From Listeria costaricensis (GTDB lineage: Bacteria; Bacillota; Bacilli; Lactobacillales; Listeriaceae): a DNA stretch of 64,000 nucleotides. The position numbers and the translations under genes were made by a program. The stretch lies in contig NZ_FXUT01000010.1 in the NCBI RefSeq assembly GCF_900183385.1, positions 175,512-239,511 on the forward strand, read 5' to 3'. Position 1 is the stretch's first letter. Each line of letters begins with the position of its first letter. Positions 39,806 through 48,332 of this stretch are shown here, piece by piece. The notes under the pieces are model-generated. The model had not been told where the DNA came from. It did not search any database and saw only the letters and a list, made by a program, of their open reading frames with translations.

Positions 39806-39834
39806 ATGATACCATTTATAAGCCGGCATTTCAA
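39806..39834 (-). promoter_or_regulatory. SigA promoter of cshA
   Basis: TTGAAA and TATCAT on the - strand, 17 bases apart. It predicts a start near 39800 and a 5' leader of about 285 bases, which accounts for the gene-free stretch 39514-39896. Confidence 0.6.
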
Positions 39835-39896
39835 TCTGGAAAACTTTATTTTTGCGAATAAAATCAAGGAAAGCGCCTTCAATGTACGGAAAACAG

Positions 39897-39924
39897 AAAA
39901 AACAGCCGATAAAAGCTGTTTTTA
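39897..39924 (-). terminator. Terminator after the 300-residue membrane gene
   Basis: AACAGC/GCTGTT stem with TTTTATCG loop and T6 on the - strand, overlapping the gene's stop. Confidence 0.75.
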
Positions 39925-40824
39925 GTCTACTTCTTCATACGAGAGCATTGGAAAATCAATCTTAAGAAGCTGTCCCTCTACTTCCCACATCTCACTTGTC
40001 CACGCAAAAATATCTTGTTGATCAAAGTTGTCTGTCATATTTTTCAAACTGTCACGCTCGATTTCAAGTACTTCCTTAGCTTTTGCAGCATAGGCTTTTG
40101 TTTCCGCTGACTTCTGCCATACTTTCGCCTCATCCAATTCCACTAGGGCGGCTTCTTTTTCTGCAATCATGGCGTGAATTTGAGACCAGAATGCCGCTTC
40201 ATCCGTAAAGTATACCTTGCCCGCCTCACTGAACGTCTGTGCAAAATGACGTGTAGCCAATCTGACCTGTTTTTCAGCTTGAATCAACTCCTGGTCAAGG
40301 GGGATTTCTTTTTCAGGAATCACTTGATAGGAAAGAATCACCTCAGAATGTGGCAGATAGGTAAGTTTGACTTTCTGACCGGACTTGAGCGAAAAAAGCG
40401 GCTTACTTTTACCAAAGTAACGATGCCAGTGCTGTCCCAAGGGGAATTTCTCACCGGAAGAGACATCCAGATAATAGCTCGTACTGCGGTAACCATGATC
40501 GGCCCTAATCTGCCGAACCTCCATTTCCTTCGTGAGCGGTTGTTTCAAATAATAAATATCTCCTGAAATATCGGCAGCTGTATACAAGCCAATCACAATG
40601 AGCAGTGCTCCAATACCGCCCGTGAGCAGCCAATATCTTTTTTTAAGGGGTTTTGTATAGCCAAGTAATAGCAAACTCCCCGCGCCAATCACAAAACAAA
40701 GAAAGGCTGTCAAAAATTGTTTGGTCCACCCAAGCCAGCCAATTGGCGGTAAAATCAGCAGCCCTGCAAATAAGAGAATTCCGAATATCAAGCCAAGCAA
40801 AACGGTTGTCCTTTTTTTCTTCAA
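39922..40824 (-). CDS. Membrane protein of unknown function, 300 residues
   Basis: TTG start at 40824 after GGGAG. Three or four hydrophobic helices in the first 90 residues (FGILLFAGLLILPPIGWLGW, FLTAFLCFVIGAGSLLLLGY, GGIGALLIVIGLY), then a beta-rich segment (about 95-175) and a helical charged C-terminal half that could form a coiled coil. Not recognised. It stands alone between cshA and the esterase with its own terminator. Confidence 0.7.
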   Translation of the reverse strand: MKKKRTTVLLGLIFGILLFAGLLILPPIGWLGWTKQFLTAFLCFVIGAGSLLLLGYTKPLKKRYWLLTGGIGALLIVIGLYTAADISGDIYYLKQPLTKEMEVRQIRADHGYRSTSYYLDVSSGEKFPLGQHWHRYFGKSKPLFSLKSGQKVKLTYLPHSEVILSYQVIPEKEIPLDQELIQAEKQVRLATRHFAQTFSEAGKVYFTDEAAFWSQIHAMIAEKEAALVELDEAKVWQKSAETKAYAAKAKEVLEIERDSLKNMTDNFDQQDIFAWTSEMWEVEGQLLKIDFPMLSYEEVD

Positions 40825-40900
40825 CTAGCTTCTCCCTTTCTGTCTGACGATGCATGATGATACTAAAAATGACTGCCATTTCGATCATGGCAGCCATTTC

Positions 40901-41611
40901 TCAACTAGTCACTGTTTGAAAATCTCTCTCCAAAAATGAAAGGACGCGTTCAAAAAGTAGTTCATTATCTGCATCAAGGCAAAGCAAATGTCCGGCATCT
41001 GGCATCTGATAGATTTCTTTCGGAGCGTCAATTTTTTCTTCTAAAAAAGCGACACTTTTCTCAGCCGGAACAACCATATCTTTCCCGCCCTGGGCAATAA
41101 ATGTTGGAATATCAATGTGCTCAAACGCTGGACGACCAAGATCGACCATCTTCTTAAACTGCAACGTCGAGCTGGCAGGGACTTCTTTCGCCTTGCCAAA
41201 ATAACGGTTGAAAACGGAGGACTCTTTCATCGGACCTGTTTTCACTTCCGCAATCAACTTGCGTCCGTCTTTTAAAAGCTGCTCCCAGTCCAGATAGTTT
41301 ACAGCCGTACTCAGCAAAACCAGCTTTTTCACTTCCGGATGGTGCCTAGCCAGCCAGCCGGCAAGAAGGCCTCCCATTGAAAAACCAATAATATATACTT
41401 CTTCATCTTCTTTTAGCAGTTGTGTTAAAATACTCTCGGTAAAAACCAGCCAATCCTTATAGGTCACATTCCGCAATTGGTGCAGTTTATCGTGTCCCGG
41501 AAGCGTGGGTGTCAAAACATCCCAATCCGTGTGCGCCTTCAAATAATCTGTCAGCGGTTTGATCTCCGCCGGTGAACCGGTAAATCCGTGAATACAAAGA
41601 CATGCCACCAT
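40901..41611 (-). CDS. Alpha/beta-hydrolase carboxylesterase (Est30-like)
   Basis: 236 residues. IHGFTGSPAEIKPL at the start forms the oxyanion loop; the nucleophile Ser is in IIGFSMGGLL near residue 94; Asp in QGGKDMVVP and His in DAGHLLCLD complete the triad. Close in plan to the Geobacillus Est30 monoacylglycerol lipase/carboxylesterase. Cytosolic; substrate not known. ATG at 41611 follows AGGAGG; murF lies 27 bases upstream. Confidence 0.87.
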   Translation of the reverse strand: MVACLCIHGFTGSPAEIKPLTDYLKAHTDWDVLTPTLPGHDKLHQLRNVTYKDWLVFTESILTQLLKEDEEVYIIGFSMGGLLAGWLARHHPEVKKLVLLSTAVNYLDWEQLLKDGRKLIAEVKTGPMKESSVFNRYFGKAKEVPASSTLQFKKMVDLGRPAFEHIDIPTFIAQGGKDMVVPAEKSVAFLEEKIDAPKEIYQMPDAGHLLCLDADNELLFERVLSFLERDFQTVTS

Positions 41612-41638
41612 ATCTTTTTTCCTCCTGTGTCTAAACCA

Positions 41639-43012
41639 TCATGCTCCTATGATAAGCTTTTCGACGACATCTTTCAAGCCCATTCCGTAAGAACCTTTGA
41701 CCAGTATCCATTCGTTTCCTGTTACTGCTCCTAAAAGCGCATCCATCAAGGCGTCTTTTGTGTCAAAATAATGAACATTTTCTTGACCAATTCGGCTAGC
41801 GGCTTCAGCTTGGAATGCCTTCATCGCCTGTCCGTATAAAAAGACCTGATCGATTTTGCCTTTCTCCAAGCCAGCAGCAGATTCTCGGTGGAAACGTTCA
41901 CTGTTTTCACCTAGCTCCAGCATATCTGCCAGAACTGCCCATTTGGCATGGGCGCCCGAATCCATGCTCATAAAAGTTCGCAGTACAGCTTGGAGAGCCG
42001 TCGGACTGGAATTATAGGCATCATTTAAAATGCGTGCGCCTTTCTTTGTTTCCAGCCATTCGAGCCGGCTTTTTGAGCGTTCCATTCCAAGCAGCGCCTG
42101 TTGGATGCTTGGAACTGAGATGCGGCATTCCTGCGCAGCTAAAATAGCAGCCATCGTGTTAAAGACATTGTGCTCACCGATGATCGGCACAAACAGCTCT
42201 GTGTCACCCGTCAGATTCGTCTGGAACCATGTGCCGTCCGTCTCAGTCCGGATCTCAGTTGGATAAATATCCGCCGAAGTTTCGCGCCCAAAGGTTTGGT
42301 AAGGGCTGATTTCCTGTTGGTCACGTAAAAGCGGCTCTTCATTCGGAATGATCAGGAAGCCATCCTCCTTCAAGCCAGCTTGGATCTCCAGTTTTGCCTC
42401 GGCAATTCCCGCTCGCGAACCCAAATGTTCAATATGTGCTTCACCGATATTCGTTATGATCGCAACATCTGGTCTTGCAATAGTCGACAGCCGCTCGATT
42501 TCGTGACGATGATTCATTCCCATTTCCAAAATCGCCACTTCGGTATCTTCCGCCATCGTTAAAATCGTATAAGGCAACCCAATATGATTATTAAAATTGC
42601 CCGCCGTCGCATGGGTGCGGTAAGTCGATTCAAAGATTGCCCGCGTGATATCCTTTGTTGTCGTTTTCCCATTGCTGCCGGTAATCCCGACCACAAATGG
42701 ATTTACTTCTTCTCTATACATGCGTGCCAACTGTTGCAGGGCATCAAGGGTATCTTCCACCAATAGAACCGGATAGTCCACTAGTGGATTCGGAATATCC
42801 CGCTGCCAAAAAGCACAGGCTGCCCCTTGATCAATCGCCTGCTTGACAAATGTATGTCCGTCTCGTTCCGCCCCAACAAACGGCACAAACAAGTCCCCAG
42901 GTTGAAGCTGGCGTGTATCAAAACAAATCCCTGTCACTATTTTTTCTTCAAATTCGCCCAAATCTTGCTCAATTCCAAGCATCCGCGCGATTTGACCCAT
43001 TGTTTTCTTCAT
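41639..43012 (-). CDS. murF: UDP-MurNAc-tripeptide--D-Ala-D-Ala ligase
   Basis: 457 residues. Adds D-Ala-D-Ala to UDP-MurNAc-tripeptide, the last cytosolic step of muropeptide synthesis. ATP site GITGSNGKTTTKD near residue 110, NFNNHIGLP, and NDAYNSSPTAL further on. The start chosen is ATG 43012 behind AGGTGG; the longer frame reaches into the ddl gap without support. Functionally linked to ddl just upstream. Confidence 0.95.
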   Translation of the reverse strand: MKKTMGQIARMLGIEQDLGEFEEKIVTGICFDTRQLQPGDLFVPFVGAERDGHTFVKQAIDQGAACAFWQRDIPNPLVDYPVLLVEDTLDALQQLARMYREEVNPFVVGITGSNGKTTTKDITRAIFESTYRTHATAGNFNNHIGLPYTILTMAEDTEVAILEMGMNHRHEIERLSTIARPDVAIITNIGEAHIEHLGSRAGIAEAKLEIQAGLKEDGFLIIPNEEPLLRDQQEISPYQTFGRETSADIYPTEIRTETDGTWFQTNLTGDTELFVPIIGEHNVFNTMAAILAAQECRISVPSIQQALLGMERSKSRLEWLETKKGARILNDAYNSSPTALQAVLRTFMSMDSGAHAKWAVLADMLELGENSERFHRESAAGLEKGKIDQVFLYGQAMKAFQAEAASRIGQENVHYFDTKDALMDALLGAVTGNEWILVKGSYGMGLKDVVEKLIIGA

Positions 43013-43072
43013 TTTTTTCCACCTATTCTCTCGAAAAAAGCAGTTCCAGTATCGAAACTGCTCTCGCATTCA

Positions 43073-44185
43073 TTAATCTTCTAATTTGTATTGCAAGCGA
43101 TTTTTGGCTTCATAGCGTTCCAGCGCCAGTTCGACAAGCTGCTCGATCAATTTGTCATAAGGAAGTCCGCTTGCCTCCCAAAGCAGTGGATACATGCTGA
43201 CTGGTGTAAAGCCTGGCATCGTATTGATTTCATTTAAGAAAATCTGATTGTCTTTTGTTACAAAGAAATCCGCTCGTACAAGTCCGCTTCCGTCTACGCC
43301 AAGAAAGGCTTGGATGGCATACTCTTTCAGTTGCTCAAGAACACCCGCGTCTAGTTCAGCCGGAATAATAAGAATCGTATCATCATCCTGATACTTGGCC
43401 TTGTAGTCGTAGAAAACATTTCCCTCACCTTTCGGCAAAATTTCTCCTGCAACGGAACAGACAGGCGTGTCATTCCCAAGAACGGCCATTTCAATCTCCC
43501 GCGCGTTTATTCCTTCTTCGACAACGATGCGGCGGTCAAAACGGAACGCCTCGACAATTGCCGCCTTTAATTCTTCCGGTGTTTCAGCTTTACTGATTCC
43601 CACGCTTGAACCTAAGTTGGCCGGCTTGACAAACATTGGGAATTTGATAGCCGCGCAAATATCTTCGGTCATCTCATCGCCAAACTGTTCCCAATCGATC
43701 AATCTTAGCGATACAGTCGGCACCTGCGGAATCCCTGCATCTGCAAATACTTTTTTCATCACGATTTTATCCATACCGGCTGCCGAAGCAAGCACACCAT
43801 TGCCAACATACGGCAGATTCAGCACTTCAAGCAAGCCCTGCACCGTTCCATCTTCGCCATTCGGTCCATGCAGCAGTGGAAAAACAACTGTATTCGTTTT
43901 TTCCGTCCCCACTTCAGCAGGATTGATGACGACGCCGGTAGATGTTTCATTCTGCTCTTTTGCTAGCGCAGTTTCATCGGCATCTTGGAAACGAAGCTGC
44001 TCGACAAACGTTAATTTTACTGTGATTTCAGGCCCTTTAATCCATTCGCCGTCATTTGTAATATAAACCGGACACGCAGCAAATTTATGTAAATCCAGTG
44101 CATTGATAACGGAAAAAGCAGTTCGAAGTGAGACTTCATGTTCTGCTGATTTGCCTCCGTATAACAGGATTAAGTTCGTTTTCAT
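43073..44185 (-). CDS. ddl: D-alanine--D-alanine ligase
   Basis: 370-residue ATP-grasp enzyme. LLYGGKSAEHEVSLRTA at the start, LLHGPNGEDGTVQGLLE, KPANLGSSVGISK and FLNEINTMPGFTPVSMYP are the Ddl motifs. Supplies the dipeptide to MurF. A 16-bp near palindrome (AGTTACGTACATAACT, 44222-44237) lies just upstream and might be an operator. Confidence 0.96.
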   Translation of the reverse strand: MKTNLILLYGGKSAEHEVSLRTAFSVINALDLHKFAACPVYITNDGEWIKGPEITVKLTFVEQLRFQDADETALAKEQNETSTGVVINPAEVGTEKTNTVVFPLLHGPNGEDGTVQGLLEVLNLPYVGNGVLASAAGMDKIVMKKVFADAGIPQVPTVSLRLIDWEQFGDEMTEDICAAIKFPMFVKPANLGSSVGISKAETPEELKAAIVEAFRFDRRIVVEEGINAREIEMAVLGNDTPVCSVAGEILPKGEGNVFYDYKAKYQDDDTILIIPAELDAGVLEQLKEYAIQAFLGVDGSGLVRADFFVTKDNQIFLNEINTMPGFTPVSMYPLLWEASGLPYDKLIEQLVELALERYEAKNRLQYKLED

Positions 44186-44293
44186 ATAATTCCCTCCAAA
44201 AGACGTGCATTAAGCGCACATAGTTACGTACATAACTTCAATCTATTTTACCACGTTTTAGACGGATGAAAAGGATAAACTGATGAATTTTCG

Positions 44294-44350
44294 AAAAAAA
44301 ACGTTGCACTTCACAGATTTTTTACTTTCTGCTGTGTACAACGTTTTTTT
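44294..44350 (-). terminator. Terminator of the SMR operon
   Basis: AAAAACGTTG/CAACGTTTTT with an inner ACACAG/CTGTG pairing; T-run on the - strand. Confidence 0.8.
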
Positions 44351-44669
44351 AAACACCGGATGTCAGTTTCAAGCCCACTACACCGGAAATAATCATCGCC
44401 ATAAAAACCAGTTTCGCTACACTTTTTTTCTCTTTAAAGAAAAGCATCCCCATCACGACACTCCCAACTGCACCAATCCCTGTCCAAATTGCATAGCCAG
44501 TGCCAATCGGAATCGTTTTAAGCGCATGAGAAAGCAAAAAGAAACTGCCGCACATAAATACGATGGTAAGGACAGAAAACCAGAACCGCTTGAAGCCATC
44601 GGAAAGTTTCATCGTCACAACAAAGGCCATCTCACATAGCCCGGCAATAATCAAATAAAGCCAATCCAT
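44349..44669 (-). CDS. SMR-family multidrug efflux subunit (second of pair)
   Basis: 106 residues, four membrane helices; the essential membrane Glu lies in LIIAGLCEMAFVV near residue 13 and GTGYAIWTGIGAVG is the family core. Overlaps the preceding SMR gene (TGATG), so a heterodimeric pump is likely, similar to YvdS/YvdR or EbrAB pairs. Cations and guanidinium-type compounds are usual substrates; the real one is unknown. Confidence 0.88.
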   Translation of the reverse strand: MDWLYLIIAGLCEMAFVVTMKLSDGFKRFWFSVLTIVFMCGSFFLLSHALKTIPIGTGYAIWTGIGAVGSVVMGMLFFKEKKSVAKLVFMAMIISGVVGLKLTSGV

Positions 44670-45004
44670 CAGTCTTTTTCACCTGCTTTCCCGTCTACTA
44701 GCTTCAAGCCAATAATGCCAACAATCAAAACGAGCAGCGACAATATTTTCCAAAAGCCCGCCGATTCATTTAGGAAAAGCATGCCAACAAGCGCCGTTCC
44801 CGCTGCCCCTATTCCCGTAAAAACGGCATAAGCTGAGCCAATCGGAATTTTTTTCATTGCTTTTGCAAACAAGGCGAAGCTGACAAATAAAAACAGGATT
44901 GTGAGCAAACTCCAACTGAGCACAGTAAATCCGTGTGATTCTTTTAATCCAAAAGCCCAGACAATTTCCGATAGTCCGGCCAAAATCAAATAAAACCAAG
45001 CCAC
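44669..45004 (-). CDS. SMR-family multidrug efflux subunit (first of pair)
   Basis: 111 residues, four helices. Conserved Glu in LILAGLSEIVWAFGLK (residue 13) and GSAYAVFTGIGAAGTAL. GTG start at 45004 with GGAG upstream, only a few bases after tetR. Partner of the downstream SMR protein. Confidence 0.88.
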   Translation of the reverse strand: MAWFYLILAGLSEIVWAFGLKESHGFTVLSWSLLTILFLFVSFALFAKAMKKIPIGSAYAVFTGIGAAGTALVGMLFLNESAGFWKILSLLVLIVGIIGLKLVDGKAGEKD

Positions 45005-45007
45005 AAT

Positions 45008-45580
45008 TTATAAGCTCCTTTCATTCTGATAAAGGATCGCCAAAGTTTCCCATGCCGAATGCCGCCGTTTTTCAAATTCATCCGGTGTATAAATAGTATG
45101 TTCGACGCTCAGCCCATCTAAAAAGGCATAAAAAACGTGGAGCCAGCGATCCCGACTGCCCTTATCAGTAAGCTGCTCCGATAAGATGCCGCCTAAAAGG
45201 TCAAATGAGAGTTCTTCATAGTTTTTCGTTTCCTCCATCATTCTAGACTCCAGCGCTTTAGGCGGATAGTAAACCGCACGCTGAAAGAATTTTTTCGCTT
45301 CCGGTTCCCGTTCAAAATCGGTTGCTTTATAGAAGATTGCTTTTAAAAGCGCTACACTACTCTCATGTTCTTCTTCACTTGCTTCATGAAAACTTTTTAG
45401 CTCTGTCTGAATGGTATCTCGGAAAATTTCCAAAAACAATTCTTCCTTTGATGCGAAATGGGCGTAAATAGAAGGCGTTTTGATCCCGACAGCCTTGGCA
45501 ATTTCGGATAAAGCCGTTCCTTCATAACCTTTTTCTGCAAATAAAGTTAAAGCCGCTTCTTTTAATTTGTTTTTTGACAT
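45008..45580 (-). CDS. TetR-family repressor of the SMR pair
   Basis: 190 residues. N-terminal HTH: ALTLFAEKGYEGTALSEIAKAVGIKTPSIYAHFASKEELF. The variable C-terminal domain would bind the inducer. First gene of the tetR-SMR-SMR operon, like yvdT-yvdS-yvdR of Bacillus subtilis. A palindrome just upstream is the likely operator. Confidence 0.9.
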   Translation of the reverse strand: MSKNKLKEAALTLFAEKGYEGTALSEIAKAVGIKTPSIYAHFASKEELFLEIFRDTIQTELKSFHEASEEEHESSVALLKAIFYKATDFEREPEAKKFFQRAVYYPPKALESRMMEETKNYEELSFDLLGGILSEQLTDKGSRDRWLHVFYAFLDGLSVEHTIYTPDEFEKRRHSAWETLAILYQNERSL

Positions 45581-45594
45581 TGATATACCTCCTT

Positions 45595-45618
45595 TTCGTT
45601 AACTAACGTTCGTTAGTT
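45595..45618. promoter_or_regulatory. Putative TetR operator
   Basis: AACTAACG-TT-CGTTAGTT (45601-45618) is a perfect 8-bp dyad, with an extra CGTTA half on its left forming CGTTAACTAACG. It sits 15-40 bases before tetR, where binding would block transcription. Confidence 0.7.
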
Positions 45619-45670
45619 TTAAATTAACACATCTTGCTAAAAAAGTAAAGAAAGACATGATTTATTCCAT

Positions 45671-45708
45671 AAAAAAAGCTTTGAACCTTTAGAAGATCCA
45701 AAGCCTTT
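45671..45708 (-). terminator. Terminator of the LysM protein gene
   Basis: GGCTTTG/CAAAGCTTTTTTT on the - strand with a mid-sized loop. Confidence 0.7.
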
Positions 45709-45728
45709 CCTAGAAAAGATGCTGCTGA

Positions 45729-46337
45729 TTAGTACCAGCCGTATTGTTCATGATGCGCTTTTGCATTGCTCCATGAACCGTAGCGACTTTGTACATAGCT
45801 GTCTGCCACACGTTCTTGATTGGCAGCAGAATAGTCACCATTTAGATAAGAATTCGTTAATTGATAACGACCGATATATTTACCAGTCGAACTTACAGCA
45901 GAATAAGAACCGCCGGATTCTTTCTGTGCAATCCAATCTTTCGCTTGTTGTTCACTTGAACTAGAAGTACTTGTTGTTTGACTTTGCTCAGTCGTATAAG
46001 TACTTTGCGTATTCGCAGGTGCTTGACTTACTTGTGTAGATTGTGTCGTGGTGGTTGTTTGTGCAGTCTGTGTCGTTTGTGCAACAGGGGCAGCAGTTGT
46101 TCCGCCTTCACCAACTTCTAATTGTTGTCCGACATAAATAAGGTTTATGTTGGAAATATTATTATCTTGCGCGATTTTATCGACGGACGTGTTATTTTCG
46201 CTTGCGATTTTAGACAATGTATCACCTTGTGCGACATTGATCGTTTGTGCGTCTGCCAAATGACCTCCTACAACCGTTGTAACTCCCACAACTACTGTAG
46301 CTACTGCCATTTTCAGTACGTTTTTATTCATTCTCAA
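45729..46337 (-). CDS. Secreted LysM protein with lytic-transglycosylase-like C-terminus
   Basis: About 202 residues. Signal peptide MNKNVLKMAVATVVVG with cleavage after ADA (about residue 30); one LysM domain (INVAQGDTLSKIASENNTSVDKIAQDNN and VGQQLEV) for wall binding; a Thr/Gln/Ser-rich linker (about 80-140); then WIAQKESGGSYSAVSSTGKYIGRYQL to YGSWSNAKAHHEQYGWY, which matches the Apf/IsaA-like lysozyme fold with the catalytic Glu in KESGG. Start either TTG 46337 (well spaced from AAGGAG) or ATG 46331. Likely a wall-remodelling muralytic enzyme. Confidence 0.85.
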   Translation of the reverse strand: MRMNKNVLKMAVATVVVGVTTVVGGHLADAQTINVAQGDTLSKIASENNTSVDKIAQDNNISNINLIYVGQQLEVGEGGTTAAPVAQTTQTAQTTTTTQSTQVSQAPANTQSTYTTEQSQTTSTSSSSEQQAKDWIAQKESGGSYSAVSSTGKYIGRYQLTNSYLNGDYSAANQERVADSYVQSRYGSWSNAKAHHEQYGWY

Positions 46338-46599
46338 AAGACAACTCCTTAATTTGTAATGAGCATACATCGTAACATAGCCATTATTGCAAAACAATAT
46401 AAAAAACATATCAGTTCATTACAGTTCAGCGTCAAATATTGGAGAAAAATAACAGATTTTCTCATCTTTTTCTTTACCTATTTTAAAAATCATCCCGTGC
46501 GCAAGACACTTTAAACAAAAAAACCCTTTCCCCAAGCAAAAACAGACCGCTCTATGTTCCAAGGCCTTTTTCACTGAAAAAATTTCATTCTTATTCATT

Positions 46600-46635
46600 A
46601 AAAAAACGACACCCGACAAATGCGCGGATATCGTT
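46600..46635 (-). terminator. Terminator of the 255-residue gene
   Basis: AACGATATCC/GGGTGTCGTT (two G-U pairs) followed by T7 on the - strand. No gene is seen in 46410-46599. Confidence 0.7.
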
Positions 46636-46710
46636 TTCAGTTTCGACATCTAGATGTAAAAATGTCATCGTATGTTAACTTCTTGTTACAGTGTTTTTAT
46701 TCATTTTGAA

Positions 46711-47478
46711 TTAACTTTCTACTAAATTCCATTCATTTTGTTTCAAATCATAGTGTAAAACTGCCGGAATGGTTCGATAAGCAATTGGTTCACTTGAACG
46801 CTCTAATTCATGCATTTCTTCAAGTAAATCGATCCCAATTGGAATTTTTAAAGCCGTTCTTGTTTTTTCTGCATCTAAAAAGGCCACGCAAGCTCCTTCT
46901 TTAAAATAACCAGAAAGTCTTTTTAATACGGGAACTGGCGGACTGACAATCCGACGTTTCTTTGTGAAACCGAATAAAGCTTTTTCCTGCAGCATCTCCG
47001 TTGTTTTTTTCGCAATCACATAACTGAGTAGCTCATAGAAATGGTTCATATTGCGATAGTAAACTTTATTATACCAGCCATCCTCTTTGGTTAAATAAAT
47101 GAAATTGTTTTGCAATTTGTAATAAAAAGGCGAACGTAAATGACGCCCCGTGTGCGCCAAATAGAGAAGCTCCGCAATTTCTTGCGGGGAAAGCTGGTTG
47201 ACCAAATCAATTTCTTCAAAATCCACCCAGCAAAAATGATCGAATTTGTGCACCGATTGATTTTTAAGCTTTGACAGTGTGACTGTCTCGACAAAATCAA
47301 AGGCCGTGTGCGCGTTAAAAGAGACATCAGAAAAACGGTGCTTAAGCAATAAAATGTGTTCTGGCGGTAATCCAACGCCATTCATAAAATCGCAAAAATC
47401 GATGCCGCTCGTCACGACATTGTTAATCTCACTATCCATATGAATATATACTGATTGATTTACGGTATCTTTTTTCAT
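46711..47478 (-). CDS. Hypothetical protein, 255 residues
   Basis: Not recognised. Soluble, mixed, with no signal peptide; a His- and aromatic-rich middle (HKFDHFCWVDFEEIDLV, FYYKLQNNFIYL, YYRNMNHFYELLSYVIAKK) and a C-terminal beta part. ATG at 47478. It stands alone with its own terminator. A Listeria-specific conserved protein is the most I can say. Confidence 0.65.
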   Translation of the reverse strand: MKKDTVNQSVYIHMDSEINNVVTSGIDFCDFMNGVGLPPEHILLLKHRFSDVSFNAHTAFDFVETVTLSKLKNQSVHKFDHFCWVDFEEIDLVNQLSPQEIAELLYLAHTGRHLRSPFYYKLQNNFIYLTKEDGWYNKVYYRNMNHFYELLSYVIAKKTTEMLQEKALFGFTKKRRIVSPPVPVLKRLSGYFKEGACVAFLDAEKTRTALKIPIGIDLLEEMHELERSSEPIAYRTIPAVLHYDLKQNEWNLVES

Positions 47479-47625
47479 TTATGATCCTCATTCTACATCT
47501 ATTTAACAAATTAAAGGTAATCTTCCATATTCTATCATACTATATTTTTACTCAAAATATGTATCAAAAAACTCAAAACTTGATTACTATATCGTAACAG
47601 CTTCAAAAAATGCTTGATAAAAGAA

Positions 47626-47651
47626 AAAGCTAAGCATCTTTCACTTAGCTT
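47626..47651 (-). terminator. Terminator of the small 48-residue gene
   Basis: AAGCTAAG/CTTAGCTT stem, nine-base loop, then TTTTC on the - strand, starting two bases after the stop of the small gene. Confidence 0.8.
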
Positions 47652-47652
47652 G

Positions 47653-47799
47653 TTACCTTAAACTCAATTTAACATTTGGCATCTGTTTCACATTCAATGC
47701 TTTCCAGATATCGTTTCGTGATTTTGTTTTCTCTACAACGATACCTTTTTGTTCTAATTGACGGATAATCTTATTTAATTCTGCATGGCTTTCTCTCAT
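47653..47799 (-). CDS. Small 48-residue protein, unknown
   Basis: Reads MRESHAELNKIIRQLEQ at the start and ends NVKLSLR. ATG at 47799 preceded by GGAGTGGTG; a strong terminator follows directly. Composition is charged and helical (an N-terminal helix, a KGIVVEKTKSRNDIW turn and strand), with no membrane segment. The ribosome site, protein-like composition and its own terminator make a real gene likely. No family recognised; it resembles small regulatory or adaptor proteins only in size. Confidence 0.65.
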   Translation of the reverse strand: MRESHAELNKIIRQLEQKGIVVEKTKSRNDIWKALNVKQMPNVKLSLR

Positions 47800-48293
47800 A
47801 TTCACCACTCCGTTCAAACTCGTTTTCAATCATCTCTTTTTATATCTTCACTCTAACATATATCCGAGTAAATGAATAGTCTTTTTTCAAATTTTTATTG
47901 TAATTTAACGAATCATTCTCTTCATTTTTTAGTAGAAAGCGTTTAAAAACCGAATTATTGTTGAAGTATCGAACTGATTATTAGGTTTTATTACCAGATG
48001 CTTATTTTTTCTGACAAATCCACTTTCTTCTATAATATAGCTGATAGACTTGCCATCGCCTTTTTCATTCACACGATCATTATAAAGGTGTGTTTTCATC
48101 AGTAAAGAAACCCCACCCCATTCGCGCCGCGCACATGATGGTGTGAGAAAAAGTTTGAATGCTTGGGGAATTAGAGCCGCTCAGCTGTGACCACACTGAC
48201 AGCCAGAATAAATATTTTAAATCCGCACTCCTCCATTGTCGCCTGCTTAGAGAAATTAGCTGCGAAAATTTAATTTTGCGGTTTTCCTGCATC
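47800..48293. other. Gene-free region with unexplained GC-richer core
   Basis: Mostly AT-rich, but 48100-48260 is richer in GC and carries a 71-codon - strand frame (48080-48295) with no ribosome site and an odd composition. CACATGATGGTGTG near 48132 is a small dyad. I cannot assign a function; a non-coding RNA or a decayed insertion are both possible. Confidence 0.35.
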
Positions 48294-48325
48294 AAAAAAA
48301 CGGCCTAGCATGCTGCTAAGCCGTT
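48294..48325 (-). terminator. Terminator of the amino-acid ABC operon
   Basis: AACGGCTTAGCA/TGCTAGGCCGTT stem with T7 on the - strand. Confidence 0.85.
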
Positions 48326-48332
48326 CATCCTT

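Noticed and set aside
46419-46649. 76-codon - strand frame
   Set aside because: Overlaps the terminator of the upstream gene and has no ribosome site; composition is not convincing.
48080-48295. 71-codon - strand frame as a gene
   Set aside because: No ribosome site, unusual composition and no family; kept only as an unexplained region.
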